The position numbers and the translations under genes were made by a program. From the NCBI RefSeq assembly GCF_020089865.1, contig NZ_JAIRBM010000020.1:1-64000 (forward strand): a stretch of DNA of 64,000 bases. Direction: 5' to 3'. Below the pieces are notes generated by a model that saw nothing but the letters and a program-made list of their open reading frames with translations, was not told where the DNA came from and ran no database searches. This document shows, piece after piece, positions 14,345 through 23,197 of this stretch (positions are counted from its first letter, which is position 1; each line of letters opens with the position of its first letter). The stretch is from Microvirga puerhi (GTDB taxonomy: Bacteria; Pseudomonadota; Alphaproteobacteria; Rhizobiales; Beijerinckiaceae).

Positions 14345-16078
14345 ATGTCCCAACCTCTATCTCTCGATCCCGCTCTCATCGACGCCGCTCAAACCGCGAC
14401 GGCCTGGCCCTTCGAGGAGGCCCGCAAGCTCGTGGAGCGGCTCAAACGGACGGGCAAGAAGGAGGTTCTGTTCGAGACCGGTTATGGCCCCTCGGGCCTG
14501 CCGCATATCGGGACGTTCGGGGAGGTCGCCCGCACCAGCATGGTTCGCTATGCCTTCCGGCTGCTGACGGGCGATACGATCCCGACGCATCTCTATGCGT
14601 TCTCTGACGATATGGACGGCCTGCGCAAGGTTCCCGACAACATCCCGAACAAGGAGTTGGTGGCGGCATCCCTCGGCAAGCCTCTGACGCAGGTGCCCGA
14701 CCCGTTCGGAACCCACGAGAGCTTCGCCCATCACAACAATGCCCGCCTGCGCGAATTTCTCGACGCTTTCGGGTTCGATTACGAGTTCCTGTCGGCGACC
14801 GAGTGCTACAGGGCGGGCCGGTTCGACAAGACGCTGCTCACGGTGCTTGAGCGTTACGATGCGGTCATGGCGATCATGCTGCCCTCGCTGCGCGAAGAGC
14901 GGCAGCAATCCTATTCGCCGTTCCTGCCGATCCATCCCAAGACGGGCATCGTGATGCAGGTGCCCATCGATGAGCGCAAGCTCGATGCCGGCACGATCGT
15001 CTGGCGGGATCCGGAAACGGGCGAGCGTTTCGAGACGCCGGTGACGGGAGGGCACGCGAAACTTCAATGGAAGCCGGACTGGGCCATGCGTTGGGTTGCG
15101 CTCGGCGTCGACTACGAAATGGCCGGCAAGGACCTGATCGACAGCGTGAAGCTGTCGGGCGAAATCGCGAAGGCGCTCGGCGGCCTGCCGCCGGAGGGCT
15201 TCAATTACGAGCTCTTCCTGGACGAGAAGGGACAGAAGATCTCCAAGTCCAAGGGCAACGGCCTCACCATCGACGAGTGGCTCACCTATGGTACGCCAGA
15301 CAGCCTGGGGCTGTTCATGTTCAGCAAGCCGCGTGAGGCGAAGAAGCTCTATTTCGACGTGATCCCACGTCAGGTAGACGATTATCTCACGTTCCTCGAG
15401 AAGTATCCGTCGCAGGACGCGAAGGCACGCCTGATGAACCCCGTCTGGCATCTCCACGCCGGCCACCCACCGGCGCCGGAGCTGGTCTCGTCGGGCGGCG
15501 GCAACCAGCCGGGAACGACGATCTCCTTCTCGATGCTGCTCAATCTCGTGGCGGTTGCAAACTCCGAGGATCCGGGCGTGATCTGGGGCTTCATTCGTCG
15601 CTACGCGCCCAACGTGTCCCCGGAGACCCATCCGCGTCTCGACAGTCTCGTGAAGCGGGCTGCACGCTACTTCGAAGACTTCGTGAAGCCGCAGAAGACT
15701 TATCGTCTGGCGGACGATGTGGAAGCCGCATCTTTGCACAAGCTCTGGGAGATTCTCGGTTCCTTCGAGAACGGCGGGCGGCCTGTGACGGCGGAAGCCA
15801 TTCAGGAAGAGATCTACAATGTCGGCCGTGCCGAACCGCGCTACCAGGATCTCAAGGCCAAGGGCGCCACGCCGGAGCGTCCGGGTGTCTCGATCGAGTG
15901 GTTCAACACGATCTATCAGGTGCTTTTGGGCGAGCCTCGCGGTCCGCGATTTGGCTCGTTCGTCGCGCTGTTCGGTGTCAAGGAAACGCGAGCGCTGATC
16001 CAAAAAGCTCTGGAAGGGAAGCTCGTGAGCGAGCACGAGGCTTTCCTGAAAACGAAGAGTGCCGAGCGCGCGGCTTAG
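14345..16078 (+). CDS. lysK: lysyl-tRNA synthetase, class I
   Basis: Charges tRNA-Lys with lysine. At 577 residues it has the class I (Rossmann-fold) form that replaces the usual class II enzyme in many alphaproteobacteria. The HIGH motif is seen as [10 protein letters not shown] (about residues 52-61) and the KMSKS motif as KISKSKGN (about 298-305). The C-terminal anticodon-binding region is helical. Family members begin near MSQPLSLDP, so I use ATG 14345 rather than the open frame extending back to 14117, whose extra 76 codons run through the palindromic repeat. It is monocistronic, followed by a double palindromic repeat and then a convergent regulator gene. Confidence 0.95.
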   Translation: MSQPLSLDPALIDAAQTATAWPFEEARKLVERLKRTGKKEVLFETGYGPSGLPHIGTFGEVARTSMVRYAFRLLTGDTIPTHLYAFSDDMDGLRKVPDNIPNKELVAASLGKPLTQVPDPFGTHESFAHHNNARLREFLDAFGFDYEFLSATECYRAGRFDKTLLTVLERYDAVMAIMLPSLREERQQSYSPFLPIHPKTGIVMQVPIDERKLDAGTIVWRDPETGERFETPVTGGHAKLQWKPDWAMRWVALGVDYEMAGKDLIDSVKLSGEIAKALGGLPPEGFNYELFLDEKGQKISKSKGNGLTIDEWLTYGTPDSLGLFMFSKPREAKKLYFDVIPRQVDDYLTFLEKYPSQDAKARLMNPVWHLHAGHPPAPELVSSGGGNQPGTTISFSMLLNLVAVANSEDPGVIWGFIRRYAPNVSPETHPRLDSLVKRAARYFEDFVKPQKTYRLADDVEAASLHKLWEILGSFENGGRPVTAEAIQEEIYNVGRAEPRYQDLKAKGATPERPGVSIEWFNTIYQVLLGEPRGPRFGSFVALFGVKETRALIQKALEGKLVSEHEAFLKTKSAERAA

Positions 16079-16080
16079 AT

Positions 16081-16170
16081 GCATTTTTCGACGAACCGGA
16101 TCCGCTTCGTCGTCAAAAAATGCGGTACGCCAACGAAAAGAGCTGATTCCGCGTCAGTGGAAACAGCTCT
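16081..16170. repeat. double palindromic element, possible bidirectional terminator
   Basis: Two hairpins in the 101-base gap between convergent lysK and the S24 regulator. The first has arms at 16081-16095 and 16106-16123 pairing GCATTTTT...GACGAA with TTCGTCG...AAAAAATGC. The second pairs AGAGCTG (16139-16145) with CAGCTCT (16164-16170). Both look like dispersed Rhizobiales intergenic repeats. The A- and T-rich arms could also stop transcription. Confidence 0.55.
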
Positions 16171-16179
16171 AACGCGCTC

Positions 16180-16815
16180 CTATTGCCGCGCCCACATGAT
16201 CCGTGCAACCCAGACGATCTCTTCGGCTGGGATCATCCGGTCTTCCTGACCCGGCTCCAACGCGGCGAGTTCCAGCGTTTTTGCCGAGCGGCGGCGGAGT
16301 TCCTTCGCGAGAAGTTCGCCGTTCGTCAGGCGGACCACGACGCGATCGCCCTTGCGCATGCCGGCGGTCGGCGACACGATCAGGATGTCGCCGTCGCGAT
16401 AAAGCGGCACCATGGAATCGCCGGTCACCTCGAGGGCGAAGACCTTCTCCTGACCAAAGTCGGGAAAGTCGATCTCGTCCCAGCCGGGGCCACCGACCGG
16501 CAGACCCTCTTCGGTGAAGAGCTTGTTGCCCGATGCGGCCTGCGTCACGCTGATCAGGGGAATTGTCGATCGGCGTAAGGAACCGGATGGTTCAACGAGA
16601 CGCAGGAAATCTTCCAGCGTCGCGCCAGTCGCGCGAAGGATCTTCGCGATCGACTCGGTCGAAGGCCAGCGATCCCGGCCTTCGGGACTCGTACGCTTCG
16701 ATTTGTTGAAGCTTGTGGCATCGAGCCCGGCCTTGCGGGCGAGGCCTGATGCGGTCATGCCGTGGCGGGAAGCCAGGGCATCGATAGCGGCCCAAACGCG
16801 ATCATGGGACAACAT
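16180..16815 (-). CDS. HTH-S24 repressor-like regulator
   Basis: A 211-residue transcriptional regulator of the phage-repressor/LexA-like class. The N-terminal 75 residues form a lambda-repressor-type HTH (HGMTASGLARKAGLDATSFN). The C-terminal S24 peptidase domain has the catalytic pair Ser134 (in VTGDSMVPLYRDGD) and Lys171 (LLAKELRRR), so self-cleavage is possible, though I see no clear Ala-Gly or Cys-Gly cleavage site in the hinge (residues 80-100). Such proteins in alphaproteobacteria are usually chromosomal stress regulators and not prophage remnants; no phage genes are nearby. Start ATG 16815 has AAGG eight bases upstream. An inverted repeat at 16881-16900 may be its operator. Confidence 0.85.
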   Translation of the reverse strand: MLSHDRVWAAIDALASRHGMTASGLARKAGLDATSFNKSKRTSPEGRDRWPSTESIAKILRATGATLEDFLRLVEPSGSLRRSTIPLISVTQAASGNKLFTEEGLPVGGPGWDEIDFPDFGQEKVFALEVTGDSMVPLYRDGDILIVSPTAGMRKGDRVVVRLTNGELLAKELRRRSAKTLELAALEPGQEDRMIPAEEIVWVARIMWARQ

Positions 16816-16880
16816 ATGATGAACCTTCGAGAGGTGCCAAAAACGCTACTGGAAACGCGACCTATGATTAGGAATTAAGG

Positions 16881-16900
16881 TTGTTCTATGGCTCGAACAA
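16881..16900. promoter_or_regulatory. inverted repeat, candidate operator
   Basis: TTGTTC (16881-16886) and GAACAA (16895-16900) form a perfect 6-bp inverted repeat with an 8-base spacer, midway between the divergent S24 regulator and the DUF952-pyrD operon. A further GAAC follows at 16905. Its place suggests a binding site for the adjacent regulator; this is inference. Confidence 0.45.
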
Positions 16901-16976
16901 TGGAGAACAAGGTTTAGCGACAACGCGCTCATGTTCCGGTTGCCCTATCGAGAGACGGGCGCTACTCAAAAGCGCT

Positions 16977-17321
16977 ATGGCGACTATCTATAAAATCTGT
17001 TCGCGACCGCTCTGGGAGGCCGCCGAGGCGGCAAAAGCCTTCGATGGCGCTCCGATCGATGCTCGGGATGGGTACATCCACTTTTCCACCACATCGCAAG
17101 TCCGGGAAACGGCAGACCGGCATTTTGCTGGCCAGGATGACTTGCTTCTGATCGCTGTGGACGATGAGCGTCTTGGCGACGCGTTGAGATACGAACCGTC
17201 CCGCGGCGGCGACCTGTTCCCGCATCTCTACGCCCCTTTGTCCCTCTCCGCAGTTCTCTGGGTGAAGCCTCTTCCGTTAGGGAAGGAAGGTCGACATCTG
17301 TTTCCGGACCTTGCCGAATGA
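16977..17321 (+). CDS. DUF952 family protein
   Basis: A 114-residue protein of the DUF952 family, whose biochemical role is not known to me. Family features are the start [16 protein letters not shown], the DGYIHFST motif (about residues 33-40), LLLIAVD and GGDLFPHLY. It is cytosolic. I use ATG 16977, where family members begin, and not the open frame from 16881. It overlaps pyrD by four bases (ATGA), so the two are one operon, an arrangement that recurs in Rhizobiales by my recollection. Confidence 0.88.
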   Translation: MATIYKICSRPLWEAAEAAKAFDGAPIDARDGYIHFSTTSQVRETADRHFAGQDDLLLIAVDDERLGDALRYEPSRGGDLFPHLYAPLSLSAVLWVKPLPLGKEGRHLFPDLAE

Positions 17322-18403
17322 TCTCCTCTCTCTTTCCTCTCGCGAAGAAGTTCCTGCACGCGCTCGACGCGGAGACGGCGCACCAGCTGACGATCCGGAG
17401 TCTCGCTCTGATGCCGCCAGGACGGCCCGGGGCGGATGATGCCCGACTGGCGGTCGAGGTGTTCGGACGCCGTTTTCCCAATCCGGTCGGACTTGCCGCG
17501 GGTTTCGACAAGCAGTGCGAGGTGCCGGATCAGCTCCTGGCACAGGGCTTCGGATTCGTTGAGTTGGGCGGCGTCGTGCCGAAGCCGCAGGAAGGCAATC
17601 CACGGCCACGTGTCTTCCGTCTCGCGCAGGATGAGGCCGTCATCAATCGGTTCGGTCTGAACAGCGAAGGGCTTGCGGCTGCCCGCCGGCGCTTGATCGC
17701 CCGCCGCGGCCGTCCGGGAATCGTCGGCGTCAACATTGGCGCCAACAAGGACTCGAACGACCGCATCGCCGATTACGTTCTCTGCGTTCGCGAGTTGTCG
17801 GGGCTCGTCGATTTTCTCACTATCAACGTATCGTCTCCGAACACGCCCGGCCTGCGCGATCTGCAGGGTGAAGCGTTTCTCGACGATCTTCTGGCCCGTT
17901 GCATCGAGGCGCGGAACAAGGCGGATGAAGGGCGGACCCAAACCACCATCCTCTTGAAGATTGCCCCCGACATCTCGCTGGAGACACTGGACGCCGTCGT
18001 GGCGACCGCGCAGCGACGCGGCGTGGATGGGCTGACGGTGTCGAACACCACGATTGCCCGACCGGCCAGCTTGAAGGAGAAGGCGCTCTCGACCGAAACA
18101 GGCGGCCTTTCCGGAAAGCCGCTGTTCGAGCCTTCGACGAGACTCCTGGCGCAAACATATCTCCGCGTCGGACGCACTATGCCGCTTGTTGGTGTCGGTG
18201 GTGTCGGCTCTCCTGAAGCCGCATGGGCCAAGATCCGCGCCGGCGCGAGCCTGATCCAGCTCTACTCCGCTCTGGTGTACAAGGGACCCGCGCTGATCGG
18301 CGAGATCAAGCAGGGGCTTCTGAGCGCACTTCAGGAGGAAGGCACGTCCCTCGATCAGGCCGTGGGACGCGATGCGGCCGCAATAGCGGAAGGCCGGTTC
18401 TGA
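17318..18403 (+). CDS. pyrD: dihydroorotate dehydrogenase, quinone-dependent (class 2)
   Basis: Oxidises dihydroorotate to orotate in pyrimidine synthesis, passing electrons via FMN to membrane quinone. At 361 residues it has the class 2 N-terminal membrane-associating helices ([20 protein letters not shown]). Core motifs are [38 protein letters not shown], the active-site loop [16 protein letters not shown] with the class 2 catalytic Ser, and [13 protein letters not shown] at the FMN phosphate site. Translationally coupled to the DUF952 gene and convergent with the MATE gene 36 bases downstream. Confidence 0.95.
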   Translation: MISSLFPLAKKFLHALDAETAHQLTIRSLALMPPGRPGADDARLAVEVFGRRFPNPVGLAAGFDKQCEVPDQLLAQGFGFVELGGVVPKPQEGNPRPRVFRLAQDEAVINRFGLNSEGLAAARRRLIARRGRPGIVGVNIGANKDSNDRIADYVLCVRELSGLVDFLTINVSSPNTPGLRDLQGEAFLDDLLARCIEARNKADEGRTQTTILLKIAPDISLETLDAVVATAQRRGVDGLTVSNTTIARPASLKEKALSTETGGLSGKPLFEPSTRLLAQTYLRVGRTMPLVGVGGVGSPEAAWAKIRAGASLIQLYSALVYKGPALIGEIKQGLLSALQEEGTSLDQAVGRDAAAIAEGRF

Positions 18404-18439
18404 CTAAGGGCGCGATGGCCCGACTCCCGCGACGTTCGT

Positions 18440-19780
18440 TCAGGCCGTCAGGGCCGTAAAGGTCTTACGGGCCAGCCGAGGGTAGAGCAGAGCCTGTCCC
18501 ATTCCTCTGACTCCGAGAAAGATCAGAAGCGCGATCCAGAGACCCGTATTACCGAGTGATCCTGCGGCGATGAGTACAGCGCCGTAGATTGCGAGAGCGA
18601 CGAGCATGAGATCGCGCATCGCCTTCGTCCATGTGGCGCCCGTATAGATGCCGTCGAAGGCAAAGGCGGCAGCGCCCACCAATGGCGTCAATGCAGCATA
18701 GACGAGATAATCGCGGGCATAGAGGCGCACGTCCGGACTGGTCGAGACGAAGTCGATGAACAGCCCGCCGCCGGCGAGAAAGATCGCGGAAACCGTCAGG
18801 CCGAAGCCGAGACTCCATCCGAGGCTTAAGGCAATGGCGCGACGGAAGCTGCGGGCATCGCGTGCGCCGATGCATTGGCCGCACAGCGTTTCCGCAGCGG
18901 TGGCGAAGCCGTCGAGGAAATACCCGCCGATCAGGAACATGTTGTAGAGCACTGCATTGGCTGCGAGTGTCACGTCGCCGGAACGCGCGCCGAAGGCGCT
19001 GAAGATGCCGAAGGCCATCATCAGCGCCATGTTGCGGATCATGATGTCCCGATTCATGCTCAGGGTCTGCAGCATGGCCGCGCGGTTGAGAATCTCATGC
19101 CGGGCGACTGCAAAGGGATTAGAACCCAACCGTCGCAGCACGAGAATGCCCAGCCCCACACCGAAGATCTCCGCAATCGCCGTGCCGATGGCTGCACCCG
19201 CGACGCCCCATTCGAAGACAAGCACCAGCGCCGAGGTCAGGAGAATGTTGGCGATGTTGATGGCAACCTGCAGGAGCAGGCCGAGATCGGTGCGGGCGCG
19301 TCCGAGCGTCGAGCCGAGGATGACGTAATTCGCCAGCGTGAAGGGCGCCGCCCAGATACGGATGTAGAAGTAGGTCGCAAGCGCACCTTTCACCGCGTCG
19401 CTCGCTCCGGTCAGAGGGAAGGCGATCAACGCGATGGGCCACTGCAGCAAAATGAGCAGAATGCCGATGACGGCGGCGACCAGAAGTGCACGGGCCAGAG
19501 TCCGATCCACTTCATGCCGGTCCCCGGCGCCCGTGGCCTGCGCGGTCATGCCCGCCGTTGCCATGCGTAAGGATCCGAAGCTCCAGAAGACGAAATCGAA
19601 CACGACCGCGCCGAGCGCCACCGCCCCGAGGAGATAGGCCTCGCCGAGCCGTCCGATCACCGCGGCGTCGACAAGACCGAGCAGTGGTGTCGTCACGTGG
19701 GACAGGGTCATCGGCAGCGCCAGCGCCAGCATGCGCTTGTGCGTGACGACGATCTGCCGTGAGGAGATGGAGCCTTCCAT
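18440..19780 (-). CDS. MATE family exporter, DinF type
   Basis: A 446-residue inner-membrane multidrug/toxin exporter of the MATE family, DinF branch, with about 12 predicted transmembrane helices in two repeats. Recognisable segments are MLALALPMTLSHVTTPLLGLVDAAVIGRLG at the N-terminus and the equivalent QCIGARDARSFRRAI at the start of the second half. Export is expected to use a proton or sodium gradient; the substrate is unknown. Despite the DinF resemblance, no LexA box lies upstream. It starts nine bases after the stop of a small membrane-protein gene on the same strand and is probably co-transcribed with it. Confidence 0.88.
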   Translation of the reverse strand: MEGSISSRQIVVTHKRMLALALPMTLSHVTTPLLGLVDAAVIGRLGEAYLLGAVALGAVVFDFVFWSFGSLRMATAGMTAQATGAGDRHEVDRTLARALLVAAVIGILLILLQWPIALIAFPLTGASDAVKGALATYFYIRIWAAPFTLANYVILGSTLGRARTDLGLLLQVAINIANILLTSALVLVFEWGVAGAAIGTAIAEIFGVGLGILVLRRLGSNPFAVARHEILNRAAMLQTLSMNRDIMIRNMALMMAFGIFSAFGARSGDVTLAANAVLYNMFLIGGYFLDGFATAAETLCGQCIGARDARSFRRAIALSLGWSLGFGLTVSAIFLAGGGLFIDFVSTSPDVRLYARDYLVYAALTPLVGAAAFAFDGIYTGATWTKAMRDLMLVALAIYGAVLIAAGSLGNTGLWIALLIFLGVRGMGQALLYPRLARKTFTALTA

Positions 19781-19789
19781 GGAAAATTC

Positions 19790-20050
19790 TCAGTTCCGGC
19801 CGAACAGGCGCGCGATGAACCACAGGGGGACGACGATGATGGCGCCATAGAGGACCCAGCGCCCAACCTCGACCACCGTATCCATGCTGAGTCCGAGGAG
19901 CGAGCGCAGCCAATTGTAGACGCCTTCGATCAGGCCAAAGGGCGTGATGTTGAGGAAGGCCATGAAGGCTCCGACCAGCAGCGACAAGAAAATCAGCTTG
20001 ATCAGCACCGAGCCCGGCGAGCCACCGAGAAACCTGTTCACGTTGGACAT
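19790..20050 (-). CDS. small membrane protein, DUF6460-like
   Basis: An 86-residue protein with two predicted transmembrane helices (VLIKLIFLSLLVGAFMAFL, about 14-33, and WVLYGAIIVVPLWFIARLF, about 65-83). The start MSNVNRFLGGSPGSVLIKL matches a small family of Rhizobiales membrane proteins (DUF6460 by my recollection) of unknown role. First gene of a two-gene unit with the MATE exporter. An in-frame downstream Met does not fit the family start, so ATG 20050 is kept. Confidence 0.75.
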   Translation of the reverse strand: MSNVNRFLGGSPGSVLIKLIFLSLLVGAFMAFLNITPFGLIEGVYNWLRSLLGLSMDTVVEVGRWVLYGAIIVVPLWFIARLFGRN

Positions 20051-20148
20051 TGTCTTAAATCCTTATCCCTTCGCCGTGCTGGACCTCGGCCATCGCGTGT
20101 GCTTCATCGCAAGGGACGGCGACGAACGCAACCTCACCCGAGCCCGGC

Positions 20149-21090
20149 ATGATCGACCCAACCGTTTTCGACCCGGCGAGCATCAGCGACGAAATCAAGG
20201 CGCAGAATGCTGAAATCCTGGCCCGCCTAACCGAGTTGCCCGACCCCTGGTCATTCCCGCCCGCTCTGGTCCGCGAGCGCCGTCGCCAGGGCCTGGGGCC
20301 TTTCCCGCCCATGCCCAAGAGCAGGGGCGCGCAGGTCATCACCATCGATGGGCCCGCAGGCCCGCTTCCGCTGCGCATCATTGCGCCGGACAATCCCCGT
20401 GGCATCTATTTCCACATCCATGGAGGAGGCTGGACCTGGGGCACCGCCGACGAGCAGGATCCCTATCTGGACCGGATGGCGGATCATTGTGGCCTCGCCG
20501 TGGTCTCGGTCGAGTATCGTCTGGCCCCCGAGGATCCGTATCCGGCCGCGCATGACGATTGCGAGGCTGCTGCGCTCTGGGTGCTCCGCGAGGCGAAGGC
20601 GCGCTTCGGAACGGATCGGCTCTTTATCGGCGGCGAGTCGGCTGGCGCGCATTTGTCGGCCGCAACGCTGCTGCGGCTGCGCGACCGGCACGGGGTGACA
20701 CCCTTCCGGGGTGCCAATCTCTTTGCCGGCTGCTACGATCTGGGCCTGACGCCGAGCGTCGTGAATTGGGGCACCGACAAGCTCGTCCTCAATACGCGGG
20801 ATGTCGAGATCTTCGCCGACAACCTCTGCGGTCCCAAGGTGGATCGACGCGATCCCGATATCTCGCCGCTCTATGCCGACCTGAAAGGAATGCCGCCGGC
20901 CCTGTTCTCGGTGGGCACGCGGGACCTTCTGCTCGACGATACCCTGTTCATGGCGGCCCGTTGGACCTCCTTCGGCAACCGGACGGATCTCGCGATCTGG
21001 CCCGGCGGCTGCCATGTCTTCATCCGCTACGAGAGCGCGATGGGAGAGAAGGCCCTATCCAGGATCGACGCCTTCGTGAACAGCCTCTGA
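20149..21090 (+). CDS. alpha/beta hydrolase, hormone-sensitive-lipase type
   Basis: A 313-residue cytosolic esterase/lipase of the HSL (class IV) family. The oxyanion-hole motif is HGGGW at residues 91-95; the nucleophile is Ser164 in GGESAGAH; the catalytic His is probably His289 (GGCHVFIRY), with the acid in the SVGTRDLLLDD segment near residue 256. Substrate unknown. It starts 98 bases from the divergent small membrane-protein gene, and its stop directly abuts the stop of the convergent phosphotransferase gene with no base between. Confidence 0.9.
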   Translation: MIDPTVFDPASISDEIKAQNAEILARLTELPDPWSFPPALVRERRRQGLGPFPPMPKSRGAQVITIDGPAGPLPLRIIAPDNPRGIYFHIHGGGWTWGTADEQDPYLDRMADHCGLAVVSVEYRLAPEDPYPAAHDDCEAAALWVLREAKARFGTDRLFIGGESAGAHLSAATLLRLRDRHGVTPFRGANLFAGCYDLGLTPSVVNWGTDKLVLNTRDVEIFADNLCGPKVDRRDPDISPLYADLKGMPPALFSVGTRDLLLDDTLFMAARWTSFGNRTDLAIWPGGCHVFIRYESAMGEKALSRIDAFVNSL

Positions 21091-21921
21091 TCAGCGAAGG
21101 GAAAGCTCCGCCGCGGCCCGTTCGGCGATAGCGAGATCGAGCGTCGGTTCGTCGCCGTCGTCCAGGATCCAGGCGGCCGAGAGGCCCGCGAAGGCCAGGG
21201 TCCATTGGAGGAGGCGCGTGCGCTCGACGCCTGCCGCCTGCGCCAGCATATGGGACCGCCTGCCGAAATTCTCCACGACGAAGGCCGTCTGGTCCTCCGG
21301 GTCGCGCAGGATGTTCGCGAAGTCGAAGGTCCGTTCGCCGACAAGCCCCTTCGGATCGATCGCGAGCCAGCCCCGGGGGCCGAAATCGAGGACGTTGTCG
21401 TGATGGATATCCCCGTGGAGCGGGACGATGTCCTGCTGCGAGGAGAGCAGGTGCTGCGCGACCGCATTGGCCTTGACCAGGATCCCGCCGTAACGGACCG
21501 CGGCCGGCGCGAGCTGCCGGAACCAGTGGTCGAGGGGCGCAAGATCGGGTCGGGGATGCGGGCGCGGGGCGTGGAGCTTGGCCGCTACCGCGCAGAGGGT
21601 CTGACTCGCCTCGTCGTCGCGGCCCTCCCGGACCATGGCCGATAGGGAGCGCTGTCCGGTCGCCCGTTCCAGGAGAAGCGCGTCGACGTCATGGGCGAGG
21701 ACGCGGGCCGCGCCGTCGCCCTGCCACCATGTCATCAGGAGGCTGCCGCGGCGTTCCTCGGCCTCGCGCGGGATCTTGAGCATAGCCAGGGCCCCGTCGG
21801 CCCGGCAGACCGGCAGGAGATCGCTGCTGTGCGTCACGACCGGCGGGCCGTCCGGAACAAGCCTCCAGAGGGTCAGGTAGGGGCCGAAGACCGGGGGCAC
21901 GGCGCCCGGATGGACCGCCAT
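21091..21921 (-). CDS. APH(6)-type aminoglycoside/hydroxyurea phosphotransferase family protein
   Basis: A 276-residue small-molecule kinase of the APH(6) family. The catalytic loop is seen as LHGDIHHDNVLDF and the metal-binding segment as AIDPKGLVGERTFDFANIL, both hallmarks of streptomycin 6-phosphotransferase relatives. Chromosomal members often have no proven resistance role, so the substrate should be left open. Its ATG follows directly after the TAG of the response-regulator gene (TAGATG), so the two are co-transcribed and perhaps coupled. Confidence 0.85.
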   Translation of the reverse strand: MAVHPGAVPPVFGPYLTLWRLVPDGPPVVTHSSDLLPVCRADGALAMLKIPREAEERRGSLLMTWWQGDGAARVLAHDVDALLLERATGQRSLSAMVREGRDDEASQTLCAVAAKLHAPRPHPRPDLAPLDHWFRQLAPAAVRYGGILVKANAVAQHLLSSQQDIVPLHGDIHHDNVLDFGPRGWLAIDPKGLVGERTFDFANILRDPEDQTAFVVENFGRRSHMLAQAAGVERTRLLQWTLAFAGLSAAWILDDGDEPTLDLAIAERAAAELSLR

Positions 21922-22608
21922 CTAGTCGGCGCTGGCAGGGGAAGGGCGCTGGGTGACGCCGATCTTCGAAGCGGCGATCACCGCCTGGGTGCGGCTGTCG
22001 ACGCCGAGCTTGTCGAGGATGGCCGAGACATGGGCCTTCACGGTCGCCTCGGAGACGGAGAGCTCGTAGGCGATCTGCTTGTTGAGGAGGCCCTCGGAGA
22101 GCATGGTCAGTACCCGGACCTGCTGCGGCGTGAGGGTCGCGAGACGACGGACGAGATCGGCGGTCTCCTTGTCCTCGGCGGCCGAGAGATCCACGTCCGG
22201 AGGTGTCCAGACATCGCCCGCCAGGACCGCCTCGATGGCGCCGCCGATGCTGTCGATGTCGATGGATTTCGGAATGAAGCCGGACGCCCCGAATTCCATG
22301 GCTCGGCGGATGACGGTCGCCTCCTCGGTGGCGGACACGATCACCACGGGCAGTTCCGGATGCTGGGCGCGGAGAGACAGCAGGCCCGAAAAGCCCTGGA
22401 CGCCCGGCATGGTGAGATCGAGGAGGATCAGATCGATGTCCCGCTCCTGGCCGAGGGCGGTATTCAGGTCGTCCATTCCATTGGCTTCGACGACTCGTGC
22501 TTTCGGCATCACCGAGCCGATAGCCTGACGCAGCGCTCCCCGGAACAGCGGGTGGTCGTCAGCGATGATGATCGTGGTATTTTGACCCTGCACTACGTCG
22601 TCTCCCAC
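21922..22608 (-). CDS. NarL/FixJ-family response regulator
   Basis: A 228-residue two-component transcription factor. The receiver domain (about 11-130) has the acidic pair in IIADDHPLFR and phospho-acceptor Asp64 in LILLDLTMPG, with Lys in the PKS motif near residue 118. A LuxR-type HTH follows (about 160-220; LTPQQVRVLTMLSEGLLNKQ, then VSEATVKAHVSAIL). No histidine kinase adjoins it, so it is an orphan or paired with a distant kinase. The next gene downstream on the same strand is the APH(6)-like kinase, with stop and start adjacent. Confidence 0.93.
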   Translation of the reverse strand: MGDDVVQGQNTTIIIADDHPLFRGALRQAIGSVMPKARVVEANGMDDLNTALGQERDIDLILLDLTMPGVQGFSGLLSLRAQHPELPVVIVSATEEATVIRRAMEFGASGFIPKSIDIDSIGGAIEAVLAGDVWTPPDVDLSAAEDKETADLVRRLATLTPQQVRVLTMLSEGLLNKQIAYELSVSEATVKAHVSAILDKLGVDSRTQAVIAASKIGVTQRPSPASAD

Positions 22609-22738
22609 GCAACTCCTTGAGCCTTATCCGCATCTCCCCTGATATGGCAAGGCGGGACGGAAGCGCACGAAGCCCATTCTACCTGAAACTCAGCCGAATG
22701 GGGCTGGAAAACAAAGCTTAGCCAGTTCGGCGTCCGGC

Positions 22739-23197
22739 TCATGCACCAAGGAGGTGGAGCAGGATGTCCCGCTGATGTGGAATGTCCCGATGCTCCACCA
22801 GAAAGAGCCCTTGCCAGGTCCCGAGGACCATCTGCCCTTCCGTCACAGGAATCGTGAGGGAGATCCCGCTGAGCACGGTGCGGATATGGGCCGGCATATC
22901 GTCCGGGCCTTCGGTGGAATGCACATAGCCAGCATTCCGCGGGGCAAGCCGTTCGAAGGCGGTGAGGAGATCCCGGCGGACGTCTGGATCGGCATTTTCC
23001 TGGATCAGCAGCGATGCCGAGGTATGGCGACAGAAGACGGTGAGGACGCCGTGCGTGATACCGGTTCCCAGCACCCAGCGGGCGACCGGTTCCGTCAATT
23101 CGGTGAAGCCTTGGCCCTGCGTCTGAACCATCAGGCGCCCCATGGCTTGTTGCGTGACGCTGCCCTCGGTCAAGGTTTCGACTGACAGCATGGTCAT
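22739..23197 (-). CDS. YjbQ (UPF0047) family protein
   Basis: A 152-residue member of the YjbQ family, some of whose members act as thiamine phosphate synthase when overexpressed; the physiological role is unclear. Family motifs are VLTVFCRHTSASLLIQENAD (active-site His and Asn region), RLAPRNAGYVHSTEGPDDMP, HIRTVLSG and the final GTWQGLFLVEHRD. Its start overlaps the stop of the DNA ligase gene by four bases (ATGA), so it is the third gene of the exonuclease-ligase operon. Confidence 0.92.
   Translation of the reverse strand: MTMLSVETLTEGSVTQQAMGRLMVQTQGQGFTELTEPVARWVLGTGITHGVLTVFCRHTSASLLIQENADPDVRRDLLTAFERLAPRNAGYVHSTEGPDDMPAHIRTVLSGISLTIPVTEGQMVLGTWQGLFLVEHRDIPHQRDILLHLLGA

Noticed and set aside
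14357-16084. 575-codon frame antisense to lysK
   Set aside because: Shadow of a well-conserved synthetase gene; Arg/His-rich translation without family features.
16895-16908. GAACAATGGAGAAC as a fifth LexA box
   Set aside because: The spacer is six bases. I report the overlapping inverted repeat instead.
18440-19780. DinF-type exporter as damage-inducible
   Set aside because: No LexA box before it or before the small gene that precedes it.
21091-21921. APH(6)-like gene as an acquired antibiotic-resistance determinant
   Set aside because: It is embedded in an ordinary chromosomal operon with matching base composition and no mobile element nearby.
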